A stretch of 64,000 nt of DNA from Pseudomonas grandcourensis (GCF_039909015.1 NZ_CP150919.1:5060501-5124500), one strand, 5' to 3'; shown: positions 36,049 to 46,559, numbered from the stretch's first letter. Numbers and translations are program-made. Notes: generated by a model from the sequence alone, not told the origin.

Positions 36049-36807
36049 TCAGGATTTGAAGCAATCGCGACTGAGTTTTTCCAGCACCCGGTCCGCACGG
36101 CTTTCAGCCTCGGCCATGGTGGCTTGCCACACGGCAACGCAAGGCTTCAAATCCGCTTCCCGTTCAGCCATCGCCAGCCATTGCACGCAATCGTGCCAGT
36201 CACCCAGCGCGCCCTGGGCCGATTTCAACCGGGGCATGGCCGCTTTCGGCAAACGGTCCAGCTCGGGGTAAGCGTCAATGCCATAGCGCACGCGCTTGAT
36301 CAGCAGGCGCAGCCGATGACGATCGTGGGTTGGGTCGTGCAGTGCCTCGTCGAGTTTTTTCCACTGCTTGCCCAGGCGTTTTTCGATGCGCTTGCGTAGG
36401 CCCTTGAGCAATCCCTGGCGCTGGGCGGCACGCAGAAATCGCGGAAACGCATCAAGGACGATCAGCATTTGCGCGAGTTCGGGACTGGCCGCCACGGCCG
36501 GATAGGCCTCGGCCATTTGCGCCATGCGCCACTGTGCGGCTTGGGGTTGATGGTGCTGGAGCAAGTACGCCGCCAGCACTTCGCGATCACGTAATGGCGT
36601 GGTCAGATCACCTACCCGGGAGGCCGCCGCCTCCAGTTGTTCGACACCGGGCAGCCCGCGCAAGGGCCGCAACAGGCTGCGTAACCGCCGCATGGTTGTG
36701 CGCAGATCGTGTAACGCTTCAGGGTCTGTACGCTCTTTCAAGCGGGCCTGACAGGCCAGCAGACGAACTTCCAGGCCCAGTACCTGAGCCACCAACCGAT
36801 CGATCAT
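36049..36807 (-). CDS. CHAD domain protein
   Basis: 252-aa all-helical CHAD-domain protein, a family that binds inorganic polyphosphate via conserved His/Arg/Lys clusters. Visible motifs are HDLRTTMRRLRSLLRPLRG (about residues 33-51), LRDREVLAAYL, and RLLIKRVRYGIDAY in the second half, followed by LGDWHDCVQWL. No CYTH domain is fused, and no ppk/ppx gene is adjacent, so the polyphosphate link is from the family only. Confidence 0.88.
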   Translation of the reverse strand: MIDRLVAQVLGLEVRLLACQARLKERTDPEALHDLRTTMRRLRSLLRPLRGLPGVEQLEAAASRVGDLTTPLRDREVLAAYLLQHHQPQAAQWRMAQMAEAYPAVAASPELAQMLIVLDAFPRFLRAAQRQGLLKGLRKRIEKRLGKQWKKLDEALHDPTHDRHRLRLLIKRVRYGIDAYPELDRLPKAAMPRLKSAQGALGDWHDCVQWLAMAEREADLKPCVAVWQATMAEAESRADRVLEKLSRDCFKS

Positions 36808-36829
36808 GGGGGTTCACTCCGTAAACAGC

Positions 36830-36893
36830 GCCAGGTTGCAAGCTCCGGGCTGCAAGCTCGATGGCTCTTGCAGTTTGCAGCTTAGAGCTTGTA
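36830..36893. repeat. GCAAGCT-type palindromic repeat
   Basis: Two inverted runs built from GCAAGCTCCGGGCTGCAAGC and GCTTAGAGCTTG, with GCTGCAAGCTC and CTCTTGCAGTTTGCAGC in between, forming a long imperfect stem. It resembles a short palindromic repeat distinct from the REP family. Confidence 0.45.
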
Positions 36894-36907
36894 ACCGCTT
36901 TCCGCTT

Positions 36908-37186
36908 TTAACGCCCCGCGCGCGACTCACGAATATAGAAACGAGCCTTCTCGGCTTTGGTGGTGCAGCCTTCGAACCCCTCGAATTGCTGCTGGGTCTT
37001 GGCCGCGGTCAACAGCGACAGGGCCTTGGAGTAGCTGACGGTCCCGGCGAAACCTTCGGCTTTGGCCAGGTCCAGTTCGTGCCATGCCGCATCCAGGTTA
37101 CTACCGCAGCTATCGCGGTACGCGGTTTTGCCGGCACAACCGGCGAGCGCCAGGGCAATCAATGGCACGCAGATCCAGGCTTTCAT
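36908..37186 (-). CDS. Small putative lipoprotein
   Basis: 92-aa exported protein with signal peptide and lipobox (ICVPLIALALAGC, Cys lipidated near residue 17). The mature part has three more Cys (DSCGSN, FEGC), a helix-rich centre (AWHELDLAKAEGFAGTVSYSKALSLLTAAKTQQQ) and ends in IRESRAGR; the cysteines may form disulfides. The helix pair resembles TPR/DUF4398-like lipoprotein segments, but no family is asserted. ATG 37186 has GAGGAGTGAGTG upstream, better than a GTG one codon earlier. Confidence 0.75.
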   Translation of the reverse strand: MKAWICVPLIALALAGCAGKTAYRDSCGSNLDAAWHELDLAKAEGFAGTVSYSKALSLLTAAKTQQQFEGFEGCTTKAEKARFYIRESRAGR

Positions 37187-37407
37187 CACTCACTCCTCAA
37201 GAATAGGTCAACAGTCATGCAGGTAAGACGTTGTGGCACCTGAAAAGTGCCGTTGGTCCGCTGTGCAAACTATAGCGCCGACGAGAATAACCATGTGCCG
37301 CCATGGAGTGTCGAAAATACGACGCTCTTGCCCCATCGAACGACCATGGCGATTGAAGCATGGCCCTCGATGGGTGCATTGTTGAACCATTCAAACGAGG
37401 GCGATTC

Positions 37408-38445
37408 ATGAAAAAGCGTGTCGCACTGGTATTGGGCTCGGGTGGAGCCCGGGGTTATGCACATATCGGGGTCATTGAAGAGATCGAACGGCGCGGCTAT
37501 GACATTGCCTGTATCGCCGGATGCTCCATGGGCGCGGTGGTGGGGGGGATCTACGCCGCCGGCAAACTCAATGAATACCGCGACTGGATCGAGAGCCTGG
37601 ATTATCTCGACGTGTTGCGTCTGGTGGACGTCAGTTTTCGTCTGGGGGCAATTCGCGGCGAGAAAGTCTTCGGGCAGATCCGCAAGATCGTCGGCGAGAT
37701 CAACATCGAAGATTTGCGCATCCCCTACACCGCCGTTGCCGCCGACCTGACCAACCAGCAGGAGATCTGGTTCCAGGAAGGTTGCCTGCACCAGGCCATG
37801 CGCGCCTCGGCAGCGATTCCCAGCCTGTTCACCCCGGTGATGCAGGGCAACCGCATGCTGGTCGATGGCGGCATTCTCAACCCGCTGCCGATTGTGCCGG
37901 TGGTGTCGAGCCATTGCGACTTGATCATCGCCGTCAACCTCAACTCCACCAACCAGCGTCACTACCAATTGCCGGTCATCCAGCGCCCCGCCGCGTTCAA
38001 GACCCGCTTCGACAGCCTGATCAACTCACTCGGCTCGAAGCTGCCGTTTCGCCGCAAACAGGCCGAGCAATTGTTGATCCTCGAGCAGGAAGCCCTGAGG
38101 GCCGAAGGGGCGGACCTCAATCCGTGGATCGAATCCGCCGAGCCCGAAGCGCAACAACCCGCCGCCGCTCCGGAAGCCAGTGGCGCGCCCCGCTCCGCCA
38201 CCGGTTCGTTCATCATCGACAACGTCGGGCCGGCGTCCTTGCTGGATTTGATCAACCAGAGTTTCGAGGTGATGCAGACGTCGCTGGCGCAGTACAAGAT
38301 TGCCGGGTATCCACCGGACATCCTGATCAACGTGCCCAAGCGCGTGTGTCGGTTTTTCGAGTTCTACAAGGCGCCAGAGCTGATCGCGCTGGGACGGGAG
38401 ATTGCGCGGGATACGCTGGACCGGTATGAGAATGAGCAGAACTGA
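37408..38445 (+). CDS. Patatin-like phospholipase (RssA/NTE type)
   Basis: 345-aa patatin-fold lipid hydrolase. The oxyanion loop GSGGARGYAHIG starts near residue 10, the nucleophile elbow is AGCSMGAVVGG (GxSxG, Ser near 40), and the catalytic Asp is in VDGGILNPLP near residue 155. The C-terminal part has an Ala/Pro/Glu-rich linker (EPEAQQPAAAPEASGAP) and a helical end. No signal peptide, so probably a cytoplasmic or inner-membrane enzyme. GAGG precedes ATG 37408; an upstream in-frame ATG at 37360 lacks a signal. Confidence 0.9.
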   Translation: MKKRVALVLGSGGARGYAHIGVIEEIERRGYDIACIAGCSMGAVVGGIYAAGKLNEYRDWIESLDYLDVLRLVDVSFRLGAIRGEKVFGQIRKIVGEINIEDLRIPYTAVAADLTNQQEIWFQEGCLHQAMRASAAIPSLFTPVMQGNRMLVDGGILNPLPIVPVVSSHCDLIIAVNLNSTNQRHYQLPVIQRPAAFKTRFDSLINSLGSKLPFRRKQAEQLLILEQEALRAEGADLNPWIESAEPEAQQPAAAPEASGAPRSATGSFIIDNVGPASLLDLINQSFEVMQTSLAQYKIAGYPPDILINVPKRVCRFFEFYKAPELIALGREIARDTLDRYENEQN

Positions 38446-38474
38446 ACGTCTGAAAACTCTCGATTGAATGCAAG

Positions 38475-38506
38475 GGCCTCATCGCGAGCAAGCTCGCGAT
38501 GAGGCC
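38475..38506. repeat. REP-type perfect palindrome
   Basis: 15-bp arms GGCCTCATCGCGAGC / GCTCGCGATGAGGCC around AA, between the convergent patatin and kdpE genes. A shorter form of the REP element; may also act as a terminator though it has no T tract. Confidence 0.75.
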
Positions 38507-38532
38507 AGATCAGTCACCACAAGATTTCAAAA

Positions 38533-39222
38533 CTATTCACTCAACAACCGATACCCCACCCCTGCCTCAGTGACGATGAACCTGGGTTGGGTCGGGTCAT
38601 CCGCCAGTTTCTGGCGCAAGTGCCCGACCACGATACGCAGGTAGTGAGTGTCTTCGGTATGGGTCGGCCCCCAGATGTCCTTGAGCAATTGCTGCTGGGT
38701 GATCACCCGTCCGGGATGCCGCGCCAGTTGCGCCAGCACGGCGTATTCCTTGCGGGTCAGCGCGACTTCGACATCGTCGAGCAGCACCCGTCGATACGCC
38801 AGGTCGACCGTCAACGGACCGAAGTTCAGCGCGGCTAGTTGCGCCTCGCCTGCGGGCGCCTGGCGCAACAACGCACGGATCCGCGCGAGGAATTCCTGAA
38901 TGCCGAAAGGCTTGGTCACGTAGTCATTGGCGCCGCCATCCAGGGCCTCGACTTTCTGCCCTTCACTGGCGCGCACGGAGAGCACCAGCACCGGCACCGT
39001 CGACCACTCGCGAAAGTCGCGCAATACCTGTTGGCCGTCCATGTCCGGCAAGCCGAGGTCGAGCACCAGCAAGTCCGGTTTGTTCAACGCGGCTTGCGCC
39101 AATCCTTCGCTGCCGGTGCCCGCCTCCAGCACTTTGTAGCCCTGGGAAGCGAGGCTGATGCGCAGGAATTTACGGATCTGCGGTTCGTCGTCAATGACCA
39201 AAATGGTCGCGGTCTGGCTCAT
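38533..39222 (-). CDS. kdpE: KdpE, OmpR-family response regulator
   Basis: 229-aa response regulator that activates kdpFABC. Receiver domain: acidic pair in LVIDDEPQIRKFL, phospho-acceptor Asp in LLVLDLGLPDMDG (about residue 53), conserved Lys in DYVTKPFGIQEFL. DNA-binding winged helix at the C-terminus: LTRKEYAVLAQLARHPGRVIT, EDTHYLRIVVGHLRQKL, VGYRL. Follows kdpD by 48 bp in the same direction. A matching KdpE-type site is seen upstream of kdpF. Confidence 0.95.
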   Translation of the reverse strand: MSQTATILVIDDEPQIRKFLRISLASQGYKVLEAGTGSEGLAQAALNKPDLLVLDLGLPDMDGQQVLRDFREWSTVPVLVLSVRASEGQKVEALDGGANDYVTKPFGIQEFLARIRALLRQAPAGEAQLAALNFGPLTVDLAYRRVLLDDVEVALTRKEYAVLAQLARHPGRVITQQQLLKDIWGPTHTEDTHYLRIVVGHLRQKLADDPTQPRFIVTEAGVGYRLLSE

Positions 39223-39270
39223 GAATTCACATCAACACAAAGAAGTGGCAAGAGAGTAGCGCAAGCGCGA

Positions 39271-41922
39271 TCAGGCTTCACTTTCGTATCCCGGCTGAGC
39301 CTGTAGCGGCAGGTGCAACGTGATGCAGGTGCCGCGCCCCTCAATGCCGTCGGCGACGCTGATACGCCCGCCATGGGCACCGACCATGCCCTGACAAATC
39401 GCCAGCCCCAGCCCGGTACCCTGCCCGCCGCGATCACCCCGCGCGGCGGTGTAAAACATGTCGAAAATCTTCGCCCGCTCCTCTTCCGGTATCCCCGGGC
39501 CCTCATCGCAGACCGAGAAAAACAGCTCAGTGTCATCGGCCCCGGCACGCAATTGCAAGCGCCCGTGGGGTGGCGAAAACCGCGCGGCGTTTTCCATCAC
39601 GTTGATCAGTGCCTGTTCGATCAGCGCGGCATGCACGTACAGCAGCGGTAATTCGGCCGGCACCTCGGTGTTGACCTGCAACGACGCAAGGACTGCCCGC
39701 AGGCGATTGAGCGCACTGCCGACGATGTCCGCCGGCGACACCCAGTCCCGCGCCAGCTTCAAGGCACCGTGGCCGAGGCGGGTCATGTCGAGCAGGTTTT
39801 GAATGTAGCGGTCCAGGCGCTCGGCTTCATCGCGGGTGCCTTCGAGCAGTTCACGTCTGTCCTCCAGCGGGATCGCTTCACCCAGGGCCAGCAGGCTGTC
39901 GATACTGCCGCGCATGGATGTCAGCGGTGTACGCAAATCGTGGGACACCGACGCCAGCAAGGCACTGCGCAGTTGCTCGGTTTCGCCGTGCAGCCGTGCC
40001 GCCTCCAGATCATCGGCCAGTTGCGCCCGGGCCAGCGCCTGGGCCAGCGGCTGGCTCAGGGCAGTCAACAAGCGTCGGCGCTGGCCGCTCAGGGTCTGGC
40101 CTTCCCTGGCGCACACGCCAAGCAACGCCAGCGGGCCGTCTTCCACCGACAATGGCCACCACCACCAGCGGCCGAACGGCAAGGTGCCGGTGCCCGCACC
40201 CGCGGGTTGATCGTGCTGCCAGGCCCAGTCGGCGGCGGCGCGCTCGGCTTCGTTGAACTCCAGGGGGCCACCGGTTTCGACTTTCCAGCCGTTTTGCCCG
40301 TCGCGATTGAGCAGGCACAGTTGCACATCGCTCCAACCGTTGAGGTGCTGGGCGGCCGCACTGACCACGGCCTGGCGGTCGGTGGCGGCGGTGAGTTTGC
40401 GTGACAGGTCGAGCAGTTCGGTGGTCTCTTCCTGGGTATCGCGCAATGCCTGCAATTGCCTGCGCTGGCGCGCCGCGAGGTTGCCGGTGAGGGCCGCCAT
40501 CAGCAGGAAGAACAGCAGGGTCAGCACGTCTTCTTCGCGCTGGATTCTGAAAGAGAAATTCGGTGGAATGAACAGGAAGTCATAGGTCAGGAACGACAGC
40601 GCCGCACAGGCCAGCGCCGGCCCGAGGCTGCTGCGCACCGCCACCAGCAACACCGCCGCAAGGAACACCAGGGAGATGTTCGGCAGTGGCAGAACGCTCG
40701 CCACGGCCCAGGCCAGAGCGCTGGCCAGAACCGTCGCGACCACGGCCAATGCGTAGTCGAACCAGACCAGTGAATGCATCGACCGCTGATGGGGTTGATG
40801 CTGTTGTTGATCGCTGTCGAGAACGTTGATCTCCAGTCCGCGTGCATTACGCAGCAGTCGCGCCGCCAACCCGCCTCCGAACAGACGTCGGCGCAAACGT
40901 GGCCGGGACTGGCCGACCAGCACCAGGCTGGCGCGGCGTTCGGCGGCATGCTGGATCAGGGTTTTCGCCACTTCACCGGCGCGCAGCAACACCACTTCGC
41001 CGCCCAGGCGCTCGGCCAGTTGCTGGGCGCTCTGCAGTCGCAGGCGGGACTGCTCGTCACGCACTCTGCCGTTGTCCACGTGCACCAGGCTCCAGGGCAG
41101 GTGCCGCCGCTGGGCCACGCGACTGGCATGCCGTACCAGGCGCTCGGCCTGGGCATCGCCGTCGACCCCAACAAGCAAACGCCCGCGCACGGCCGGCGCC
41201 GCTTGCCCCAACTGACGATACCCTTGGGCCAGATCGTTATCGACCTGAGCTGCCGCGGTTTGCATCGCCAGTTCGCGCAGGGCCGTGAGGTTAGTCTGGG
41301 AAAAGAACGCGTCGATGGCCGCCCGCGCTTGCTCCGGCACATAGACCTTGCCGTCGCGCAGGCGCTCCAGCAGTTCCCGAGGCGGCAAGTCGATCAGCAG
41401 CAGTTCGTAGGCTTCCTGCAGCACCCAGTCCGGCAGGGTCTCGCGGACCTGCACGCCCGTGATGCCGCGCACCTGGTCGTTGAGGCTTTCCAGGTGCTGG
41501 ACGTTGACCGTGGTGTACACATCGATGCCGGCGGCAAGCAGTTCCTGAATGTCCTGCCAGCGCTTTTCGTGACGGCTGCCCGGTGCGTTGGTGTGCGCCA
41601 GTTCGTCGACCAGCACCAGCTTCGGTTTGGCGAGGAGCAGACCGTCGAGGTCCATTTCTTCGAGCAACACGCCACGGTACTCGGAGCGTACCAACGGCTG
41701 CTGCGACAAGCCGCCGAGCAATGCTTCAGTTTCGGCCCGGCCGTGGGTTTCGACGACGCCGGCAATGACTTTCACCCCTTGGCGCAGCTGGGTGTGGGCC
41801 GCTTGCAGCATGGCGTAGGTCTTGCCGACACCCGGCGCGGCGCCGAGAAATACCTTGAGCCGGCCACGGCCATCGCGGGGCAGGTCTGCTAACAGCGCGT
41901 CGGCGCGGCCGGAGTTGCTCAT
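39271..41922 (-). CDS. kdpD: KdpD, turgor/K+-sensing histidine kinase
   Basis: 883-aa membrane kinase/phosphatase of the potassium system. N-terminal KdpD domain with Walker A GAAPGVGKTYAM and KLVLVDELAHTNAPGSRHEKR, a Usp-like domain (about residues 250-370), four transmembrane helices (about 395-500, from LVWFDYALAVVATVLASALA), a GAF-like domain, then HisKA with SVSHDLRTPLTSMRGSID (His near residue 660) and HATPase boxes INVMENAARFSP, DEGPGIPEE and GGQGTGLGLAICQG. Full length for Pseudomonas KdpD. A REP pair separates it from kdpC. Confidence 0.96.
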   Translation of the reverse strand: MSNSGRADALLADLPRDGRGRLKVFLGAAPGVGKTYAMLQAAHTQLRQGVKVIAGVVETHGRAETEALLGGLSQQPLVRSEYRGVLLEEMDLDGLLLAKPKLVLVDELAHTNAPGSRHEKRWQDIQELLAAGIDVYTTVNVQHLESLNDQVRGITGVQVRETLPDWVLQEAYELLLIDLPPRELLERLRDGKVYVPEQARAAIDAFFSQTNLTALRELAMQTAAAQVDNDLAQGYRQLGQAAPAVRGRLLVGVDGDAQAERLVRHASRVAQRRHLPWSLVHVDNGRVRDEQSRLRLQSAQQLAERLGGEVVLLRAGEVAKTLIQHAAERRASLVLVGQSRPRLRRRLFGGGLAARLLRNARGLEINVLDSDQQQHQPHQRSMHSLVWFDYALAVVATVLASALAWAVASVLPLPNISLVFLAAVLLVAVRSSLGPALACAALSFLTYDFLFIPPNFSFRIQREEDVLTLLFFLLMAALTGNLAARQRRQLQALRDTQEETTELLDLSRKLTAATDRQAVVSAAAQHLNGWSDVQLCLLNRDGQNGWKVETGGPLEFNEAERAAADWAWQHDQPAGAGTGTLPFGRWWWWPLSVEDGPLALLGVCAREGQTLSGQRRRLLTALSQPLAQALARAQLADDLEAARLHGETEQLRSALLASVSHDLRTPLTSMRGSIDSLLALGEAIPLEDRRELLEGTRDEAERLDRYIQNLLDMTRLGHGALKLARDWVSPADIVGSALNRLRAVLASLQVNTEVPAELPLLYVHAALIEQALINVMENAARFSPPHGRLQLRAGADDTELFFSVCDEGPGIPEEERAKIFDMFYTAARGDRGGQGTGLGLAICQGMVGAHGGRISVADGIEGRGTCITLHLPLQAQPGYESEA

Positions 41923-41970
41923 GTTTGAAGTTCTCGTTCTTCTGATGTTGATGTAGTGCCTTTCAGGCCG

Positions 41971-42025
41971 TCATCGCGAGCAGGCTCGCTCCTACATTTG
42001 GAATGCGTACTCCTGCTCGCGAATG
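41971..42025. repeat. REP pair between kdpC and kdpD
   Basis: CATCGCGAGCAGGCTCGCTC and CTCCTGCTCGCGAATGG, inverted with a 15-bp spacer. It could set different mRNA levels for kdpFABC and kdpDE. Confidence 0.78.
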
Positions 42026-42039
42026 GCAGCACCGCGGAC

Positions 42040-42585
42040 CTAAAGTTTTTCCAGCGCCCGATTCAACTCAAGCACATTCACCACCGGCGGGCCTATCAGT
42101 GGTTGCTCGATGTGGGCGTCCAGCAGTTGCTGCAGTGTCGCTACCGGCAGATTGCGCGCCGTCGCGACACGCGCCAGTTGATAGGCAATCGCCGCCGGTG
42201 GCAAGTGCGGATCGAGTCCGCTGCCGGAGGTAGTGAGCAGCGCTAGGGGCACGGGTCCCTGGCCGGGCACCAGCAGTTTGCTGGCATCGTCGATCACCCG
42301 CGTCGCCAGCGCCGGATTGCTCGGCGACAGGTTGCTGGCACTGCTCGACACGGTGGCAAAGGCACCGGCCGAAGGGCGCGGGTGGAACCAGGCGTCGCCG
42401 ACGAAATCCTGGGCGATCAGCGAGGAACCGCGGACCCTGCCCTCGGCATCCCGCAACAGGCTGCCGTTGGCCTGATCCGGGAACGCGACCTGGGCCACGC
42501 CAGTGACCACCAGTGGATAGGCGACGCCGGTGATCAGCGTCATCAGGACCAGCAGGCTCAGGGCCGGGCGTATCAATGTGGACAT
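42040..42585 (-). CDS. kdpC: KdpC, potassium-transporting ATPase subunit C
   Basis: 181-aa subunit with a single N-terminal helix ([23 protein letters not shown]) and a periplasmic domain carrying [27 protein letters not shown] and [24 protein letters not shown], all KdpC marks. It links KdpA and KdpB in the KdpFABC complex. It follows kdpB after a 113-bp gap containing a REP half-element, unusually wide for the operon. Confidence 0.95.
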   Translation of the reverse strand: MSTLIRPALSLLVLMTLITGVAYPLVVTGVAQVAFPDQANGSLLRDAEGRVRGSSLIAQDFVGDAWFHPRPSAGAFATVSSSASNLSPSNPALATRVIDDASKLLVPGQGPVPLALLTTSGSGLDPHLPPAAIAYQLARVATARNLPVATLQQLLDAHIEQPLIGPPVVNVLELNRALEKL

Positions 42586-42626
42586 TTCACAATCCTCGAA
42601 TTCGTAAAGTCAGGTGCACCACAGAA

Positions 42627-42652
42627 CCCTGTGGGAGCGGGCTTGCTCCGGG
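42627..42652. repeat. REP half-element between kdpB and kdpC
   Basis: CTGTGGGAGCGGGCTTGCTC, one degenerate REP unit inside the operon gap. Confidence 0.6.
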
Positions 42653-42698
42653 CGGCGTTCCGACGAAGGCGGTGTGACTGACACACCGCCATTCAAGG

Positions 42699-44759
42699 TC
42701 AAACCAGATGCAACGCCGTTAACAGCATGTCGATCGCCTTGATGCCCACGAACGGCACCAGGATCCCGCCCAGGCCGTAGATCAGCAGATTGCGTCGCAA
42801 CAACGCCGCCGCACTCGCCGCGTGAACCCGCACACCACGCAGCGCCAGCGGAATCAGCACCACAATGATCAGGGCGTTGAACACGATCGCCGAGAGAATC
42901 GCGCTCTGGGGACTGCTCAGGTGCATCACGTTGAGCACGCCTAGTTGCGGGTAGATCGCGGCGAACAGCGCCGGCAGGATCGCGAAGTACTTGGCCACGT
43001 CGTTGGCGATGGAGAAGGTCGTCAGCGCACCGCGGGTGACCAATAACTCCTTGCCGATCTGCACCACGTCCAGCAGCTTGGTCGGGTCGCTGTCGAGGTC
43101 GACCATGTTGGCCGCTTCACGGGCCGCTTGCGTGCCGTCGTTCATCGCCATGCCGACGTCCGCCTGGGCCAGGGCCGGGGCATCGTTGGCGCCGTCGCCG
43201 CACATGGCGACCAGACGACCGTCGTTTTGCTCATGACGAATGCGCGCCAGTTTTTTCTCCGGCGTGGCTTCGGCCAGCACATCGTCCACACCCGCTTCAG
43301 CGGCGATGGCAGCGGCGGTCAACGGGTTGTCGCCGGTGACCATGACGGTGCGGATCCCCAGCTTGCGCAACTCGGCGAAACGTTCGCGGATACCGGGCTT
43401 GACCACGTCCTTGAGGTGGATCGCACCCAGCAACTTGCCGTCGGCACACACCAGCAACGGGGTGCCGCCGCTTTGGGCGATCTTGTCGATTTCACGGGAC
43501 AAGGCCGGTGCCAGGTCAGCACGCTTGAGGCCAACGAACGCCAGCAACGAATCCACCGCGCCCTTGCGGTACACGCGCCCTTGATAGTCGACACCGGACA
43601 AGCGGGTTTCGGCACTGAAAGGCACGGCTGTCAGCACGTCAGCGGATGGTTCCGGTTGCGGATGGGTGCCGCGCAGGTATTCGACGATCGACTTGCCTTC
43701 CGCGGTGTCGTCGGCCAGCGAGGCAAACAACGCGCCTTCAGCCAGTTCCTTGGCTGTGACGCCCGGCGCGGCATACACCGCTGAGCAACGACGGTTACCG
43801 AAGGTGATGGTGCCGGTCTTGTCCAGCAGCAGAACGTGCACGTCCCCCGCCGCTTCCACCGCACGACCGGACTTGGCGATCACGTTCAGGCGCACCAGGC
43901 GATCCATCCCGGCGATACCGATGGCCGACAGCAAACCGCCAATGGTGGTCGGAATCAACGTGACCAACAGCGCCACAAGGAACACCAGCGGCAGGCTGCC
44001 GTTGGCGAAGTGGGCGAATGGTTGCAGGGTCACCACGACCAGCAGGAAGATCAGGGTCAGGCCGATCAGCAGGATATCGAGCGCCACTTCGTTTGGAGTC
44101 TTCTGGCGTTTGGCGCCTTCGACCAGGGCAATCATGCGGTCCAGGGTCGACTCGCCGGGGTTGGCAGTAATCTTCACCAGTAGCCAGTCGGACACCAGCC
44201 GTGTGTTGCCGGTAACGGCCGAGCGGTCGCCGCCGGACTCACGAATCACCGGGGCCGATTCACCGGTAATCGCCGCTTCGTTGACCGCCGCGATGCCTTC
44301 GATCACCTCCCCGTCACCGGGGATCATCTCCCCTGCTTCGACGCGCACCACATCGCCTTTGCGCAGGTTTGCGGCGGGCACCACTTGAAAGCTGCCGTTG
44401 CCGGTTCTACGCCGGGCGCTGAGGCCTTCGCTGCCGGCCTTGAGGCTATCGGCGCGAGCCTTGCCACGGCCTTCGGCCAAGGCTTCGGCAAAGTTGGCGA
44501 ACAGCACGGTGAACCAGAGCCACACCGCGATTTGCGCGGCAACGAAGGTCGGTACTGCCGTGTCGGGAATGAAGCACAACACGGTGGTCAGGATCGCCGT
44601 CAGTTCGACCACCAGCATCACCGGCGCACGCTGTAATTGCCGTGGGTCGAGCTTGACGAAGGCTTGCACTAGCGCCGGGCGCCACAAGGCCGAGATCGCG
44701 GTTTTCGTTTGTTCCGGTGCCTTGGTGGCGACGGTTTTGATTACGGGCATATTCATCAT
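42699..44759 (-). CDS. kdpB: KdpB, potassium-transporting P-type ATPase
   Basis: 686-aa P-type ATPase catalytic subunit. TGES motif ([19 protein letters not shown]), phosphorylation motif [14 protein letters not shown] (Asp near residue 310), KGA nucleotide-binding ([10 protein letters not shown]), [10 protein letters not shown] and hinge [21 protein letters not shown]. Helical segments are at the N-terminus, residues 220-290 and the C-terminus. It drives high-affinity K+ uptake through KdpA. The gene begins 7 bp after the kdpA stop. Confidence 0.97.
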   Translation of the reverse strand: MMNMPVIKTVATKAPEQTKTAISALWRPALVQAFVKLDPRQLQRAPVMLVVELTAILTTVLCFIPDTAVPTFVAAQIAVWLWFTVLFANFAEALAEGRGKARADSLKAGSEGLSARRRTGNGSFQVVPAANLRKGDVVRVEAGEMIPGDGEVIEGIAAVNEAAITGESAPVIRESGGDRSAVTGNTRLVSDWLLVKITANPGESTLDRMIALVEGAKRQKTPNEVALDILLIGLTLIFLLVVVTLQPFAHFANGSLPLVFLVALLVTLIPTTIGGLLSAIGIAGMDRLVRLNVIAKSGRAVEAAGDVHVLLLDKTGTITFGNRRCSAVYAAPGVTAKELAEGALFASLADDTAEGKSIVEYLRGTHPQPEPSADVLTAVPFSAETRLSGVDYQGRVYRKGAVDSLLAFVGLKRADLAPALSREIDKIAQSGGTPLLVCADGKLLGAIHLKDVVKPGIRERFAELRKLGIRTVMVTGDNPLTAAAIAAEAGVDDVLAEATPEKKLARIRHEQNDGRLVAMCGDGANDAPALAQADVGMAMNDGTQAAREAANMVDLDSDPTKLLDVVQIGKELLVTRGALTTFSIANDVAKYFAILPALFAAIYPQLGVLNVMHLSSPQSAILSAIVFNALIIVVLIPLALRGVRVHAASAAALLRRNLLIYGLGGILVPFVGIKAIDMLLTALHLV

Positions 44760-44766
44760 TGACTCC

Positions 44767-46461
44767 TTAGAAGCCCATGCTCAGGTGTTCGGCGATTGGA
44801 CCTAGCGCCAAAGTCGGCAAGAAGGTCAGGCCGCCCACCAGCAAAATGGTCACGGTCAGCAGGGTGACGAACAGCGGGCCGTGGGTCGGAAAGCTGTTCT
44901 GGCCAATCGGCGCGGTTTTCTTCATCGCCAGGCTGCCGGCCAAGGCCAGAACCGGGAGGATGTAGCCAAAGCGACCGATCAACATGCCCAGGCCCAGCAT
45001 CAGGTTGTGGAAAGGTGTGTTGGCGCCGAAGCCAGCGAAGGCGGAACCGTTGTTGGCGCTGGCCGAGGTGTAGGCGTAGAGCAGCTGACTGAATCCGTGA
45101 GGCCCAGGGTTGCTCACCGCGGCCACCGGGCCAGGCAGGCTGGCGGCAATCGCGCCGAGCACCAGTACGCCAATCGGCATGACCATCAGGGTCACCACCA
45201 GCAATTGCACTTCCCTGGCTTGCAGTTTCTTGCCGAGGTATTCCGGAGTACGACCGATCATCAGGCCGGCGAGGAACACCGCGATCAGCACGTTGAGCAA
45301 CATGCCGTAGAGCCCGGCGCCAACGCCGCCGAAAATCACTTCGCCCACCATCATGTTGACCAGCGCCACCATGCCGCTCAGCGGGTTGAGGCTGTCGTGC
45401 ATACCGTTCACCGAACCGTTCGAGGCAGCAGTGGTGGTCACCGACCACAACACTGTGGCGGTAGTGCCGAAGCGCGCTTCCTTGCCTTCGAGCGGCGCAG
45501 TCTGTTCGACGGCGACATTGTTCAGGGCCGGGTTCGGCTGGTATTCAGCCCACAACGAGGTGGCGCCGCCGATCAGGAACAACGCCAGCATGCAGGCGAT
45601 GATCGCCCGGCTCTGGCGCAGGTCCTTCACGTAATGGCCGAAGGTGAACACCAGCGCGACGGGGATCAGAATGATCGAGGCCATTTCGAACAGATTGCTC
45701 CAGGCCGTCGGGTTCTCGAACGGATGCGCCGAGTTCACGCCGAAGAAACCACCACCGTTGGTGCCCAGTTGCTTGATCGCAATCTGACTGGCAGCAGGTC
45801 CCAGCGGTATCACCTGGTCAACACCCTGCATCGTCACCGCATTTACGTACTGCGCGAAGGTTTGCGGCACGCCCTGCCAGACCAGATACAGCGCCAGCAT
45901 CACGCACAGCGGCAGCAAGCCGTAGAGGGTGGCACGGGTCATGTCGACCCAGAAGTTGCCCAGGGTCCGGGTGGACTTGCGACCGATGCCGCGACACAGC
46001 GCGACCAGTACCGCCAGGCCGGTGGCGGCGCTGACGAAGTTCTGCACGGTGAGGCCGACCATCTGGCTCAAGTAGCTCAGGGACGCTTCGCCGCTGTAGG
46101 CCTGCCAGTTGGTGTTGGTCATGAAGCTGACAGCGGTGTTGAACGCCAGCGTCCACTCCTGACCCGGCAGGTTCTGCGGGTTCAGCGGCAGGTGGTCCTG
46201 GAACAGCAGGATCGCGAACAGCAGCAGGAAACCCGCGAGGTTGAAGGCGAGCAAGGCCAGCGTGTATTTCTGCCAGCTCTGTTCGGCCTGCGGATCGACG
46301 CCGGCCAGACGATAACAACCGCGTTCGACCGGACCGAGAACCGGCGTCAGCCAGGTGCGCTGCCCTTCCATCACCTTGTAGTAGAAGCGCCCGAGAAACG
46401 GCGCCGGGACCAATACCAGGGCGAAAAACCCGAGGATCAGCCAATAGTCATAACTGTGCAT
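44767..46461 (-). CDS. kdpA: KdpA, potassium-channel-like subunit
   Basis: 564-aa polytopic membrane protein with about ten helices and four pore-loop repeats (e.g. [64 protein letters not shown]). ATG 46461 ([10 protein letters not shown]) is chosen because AGGAG lies 7 bases upstream; this ribosome site overlaps the kdpF stop codon. The frame is open farther upstream through kdpF but in a different gene's frame. Confidence 0.96.
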   Translation of the reverse strand: MHSYDYWLILGFFALVLVPAPFLGRFYYKVMEGQRTWLTPVLGPVERGCYRLAGVDPQAEQSWQKYTLALLAFNLAGFLLLFAILLFQDHLPLNPQNLPGQEWTLAFNTAVSFMTNTNWQAYSGEASLSYLSQMVGLTVQNFVSAATGLAVLVALCRGIGRKSTRTLGNFWVDMTRATLYGLLPLCVMLALYLVWQGVPQTFAQYVNAVTMQGVDQVIPLGPAASQIAIKQLGTNGGGFFGVNSAHPFENPTAWSNLFEMASIILIPVALVFTFGHYVKDLRQSRAIIACMLALFLIGGATSLWAEYQPNPALNNVAVEQTAPLEGKEARFGTTATVLWSVTTTAASNGSVNGMHDSLNPLSGMVALVNMMVGEVIFGGVGAGLYGMLLNVLIAVFLAGLMIGRTPEYLGKKLQAREVQLLVVTLMVMPIGVLVLGAIAASLPGPVAAVSNPGPHGFSQLLYAYTSASANNGSAFAGFGANTPFHNLMLGLGMLIGRFGYILPVLALAGSLAMKKTAPIGQNSFPTHGPLFVTLLTVTILLVGGLTFLPTLALGPIAEHLSMGF

Positions 46462-46469
46462 AGCCGCTC

Positions 46470-46559
46470 CTAGTTCCGGTCCGCGCGCAGCAGCGCAACC
46501 AACAGATAAATGAACAGCCCCACTGCCAGCAGCAGCGACACCCCATCCAGAACGCTCAT
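46470..46559 (-). CDS. kdpF: KdpF, 29-residue membrane subunit
   Basis: 29-aa single-helix peptide beginning MSVLDGVSLLLAVGLFIYLL and ending VALLRADRN, matching the size and pattern of KdpF, which stabilises the KdpABC complex. CGGAGAACTTCC precedes the ATG. Its TAG stop lies within the kdpA ribosome site (TAGGAGCGGCT), 8 bases before the kdpA start, giving tight coupling. Confidence 0.92.
   Translation of the reverse strand: MSVLDGVSLLLAVGLFIYLLVALLRADRN

Noticed and set aside
44881..46473. Long open frame (530 codons) antisense to kdpA
   Set aside because: Translation is His/Gln/Arg-rich with no domain; it arises from codon bias of kdpA.
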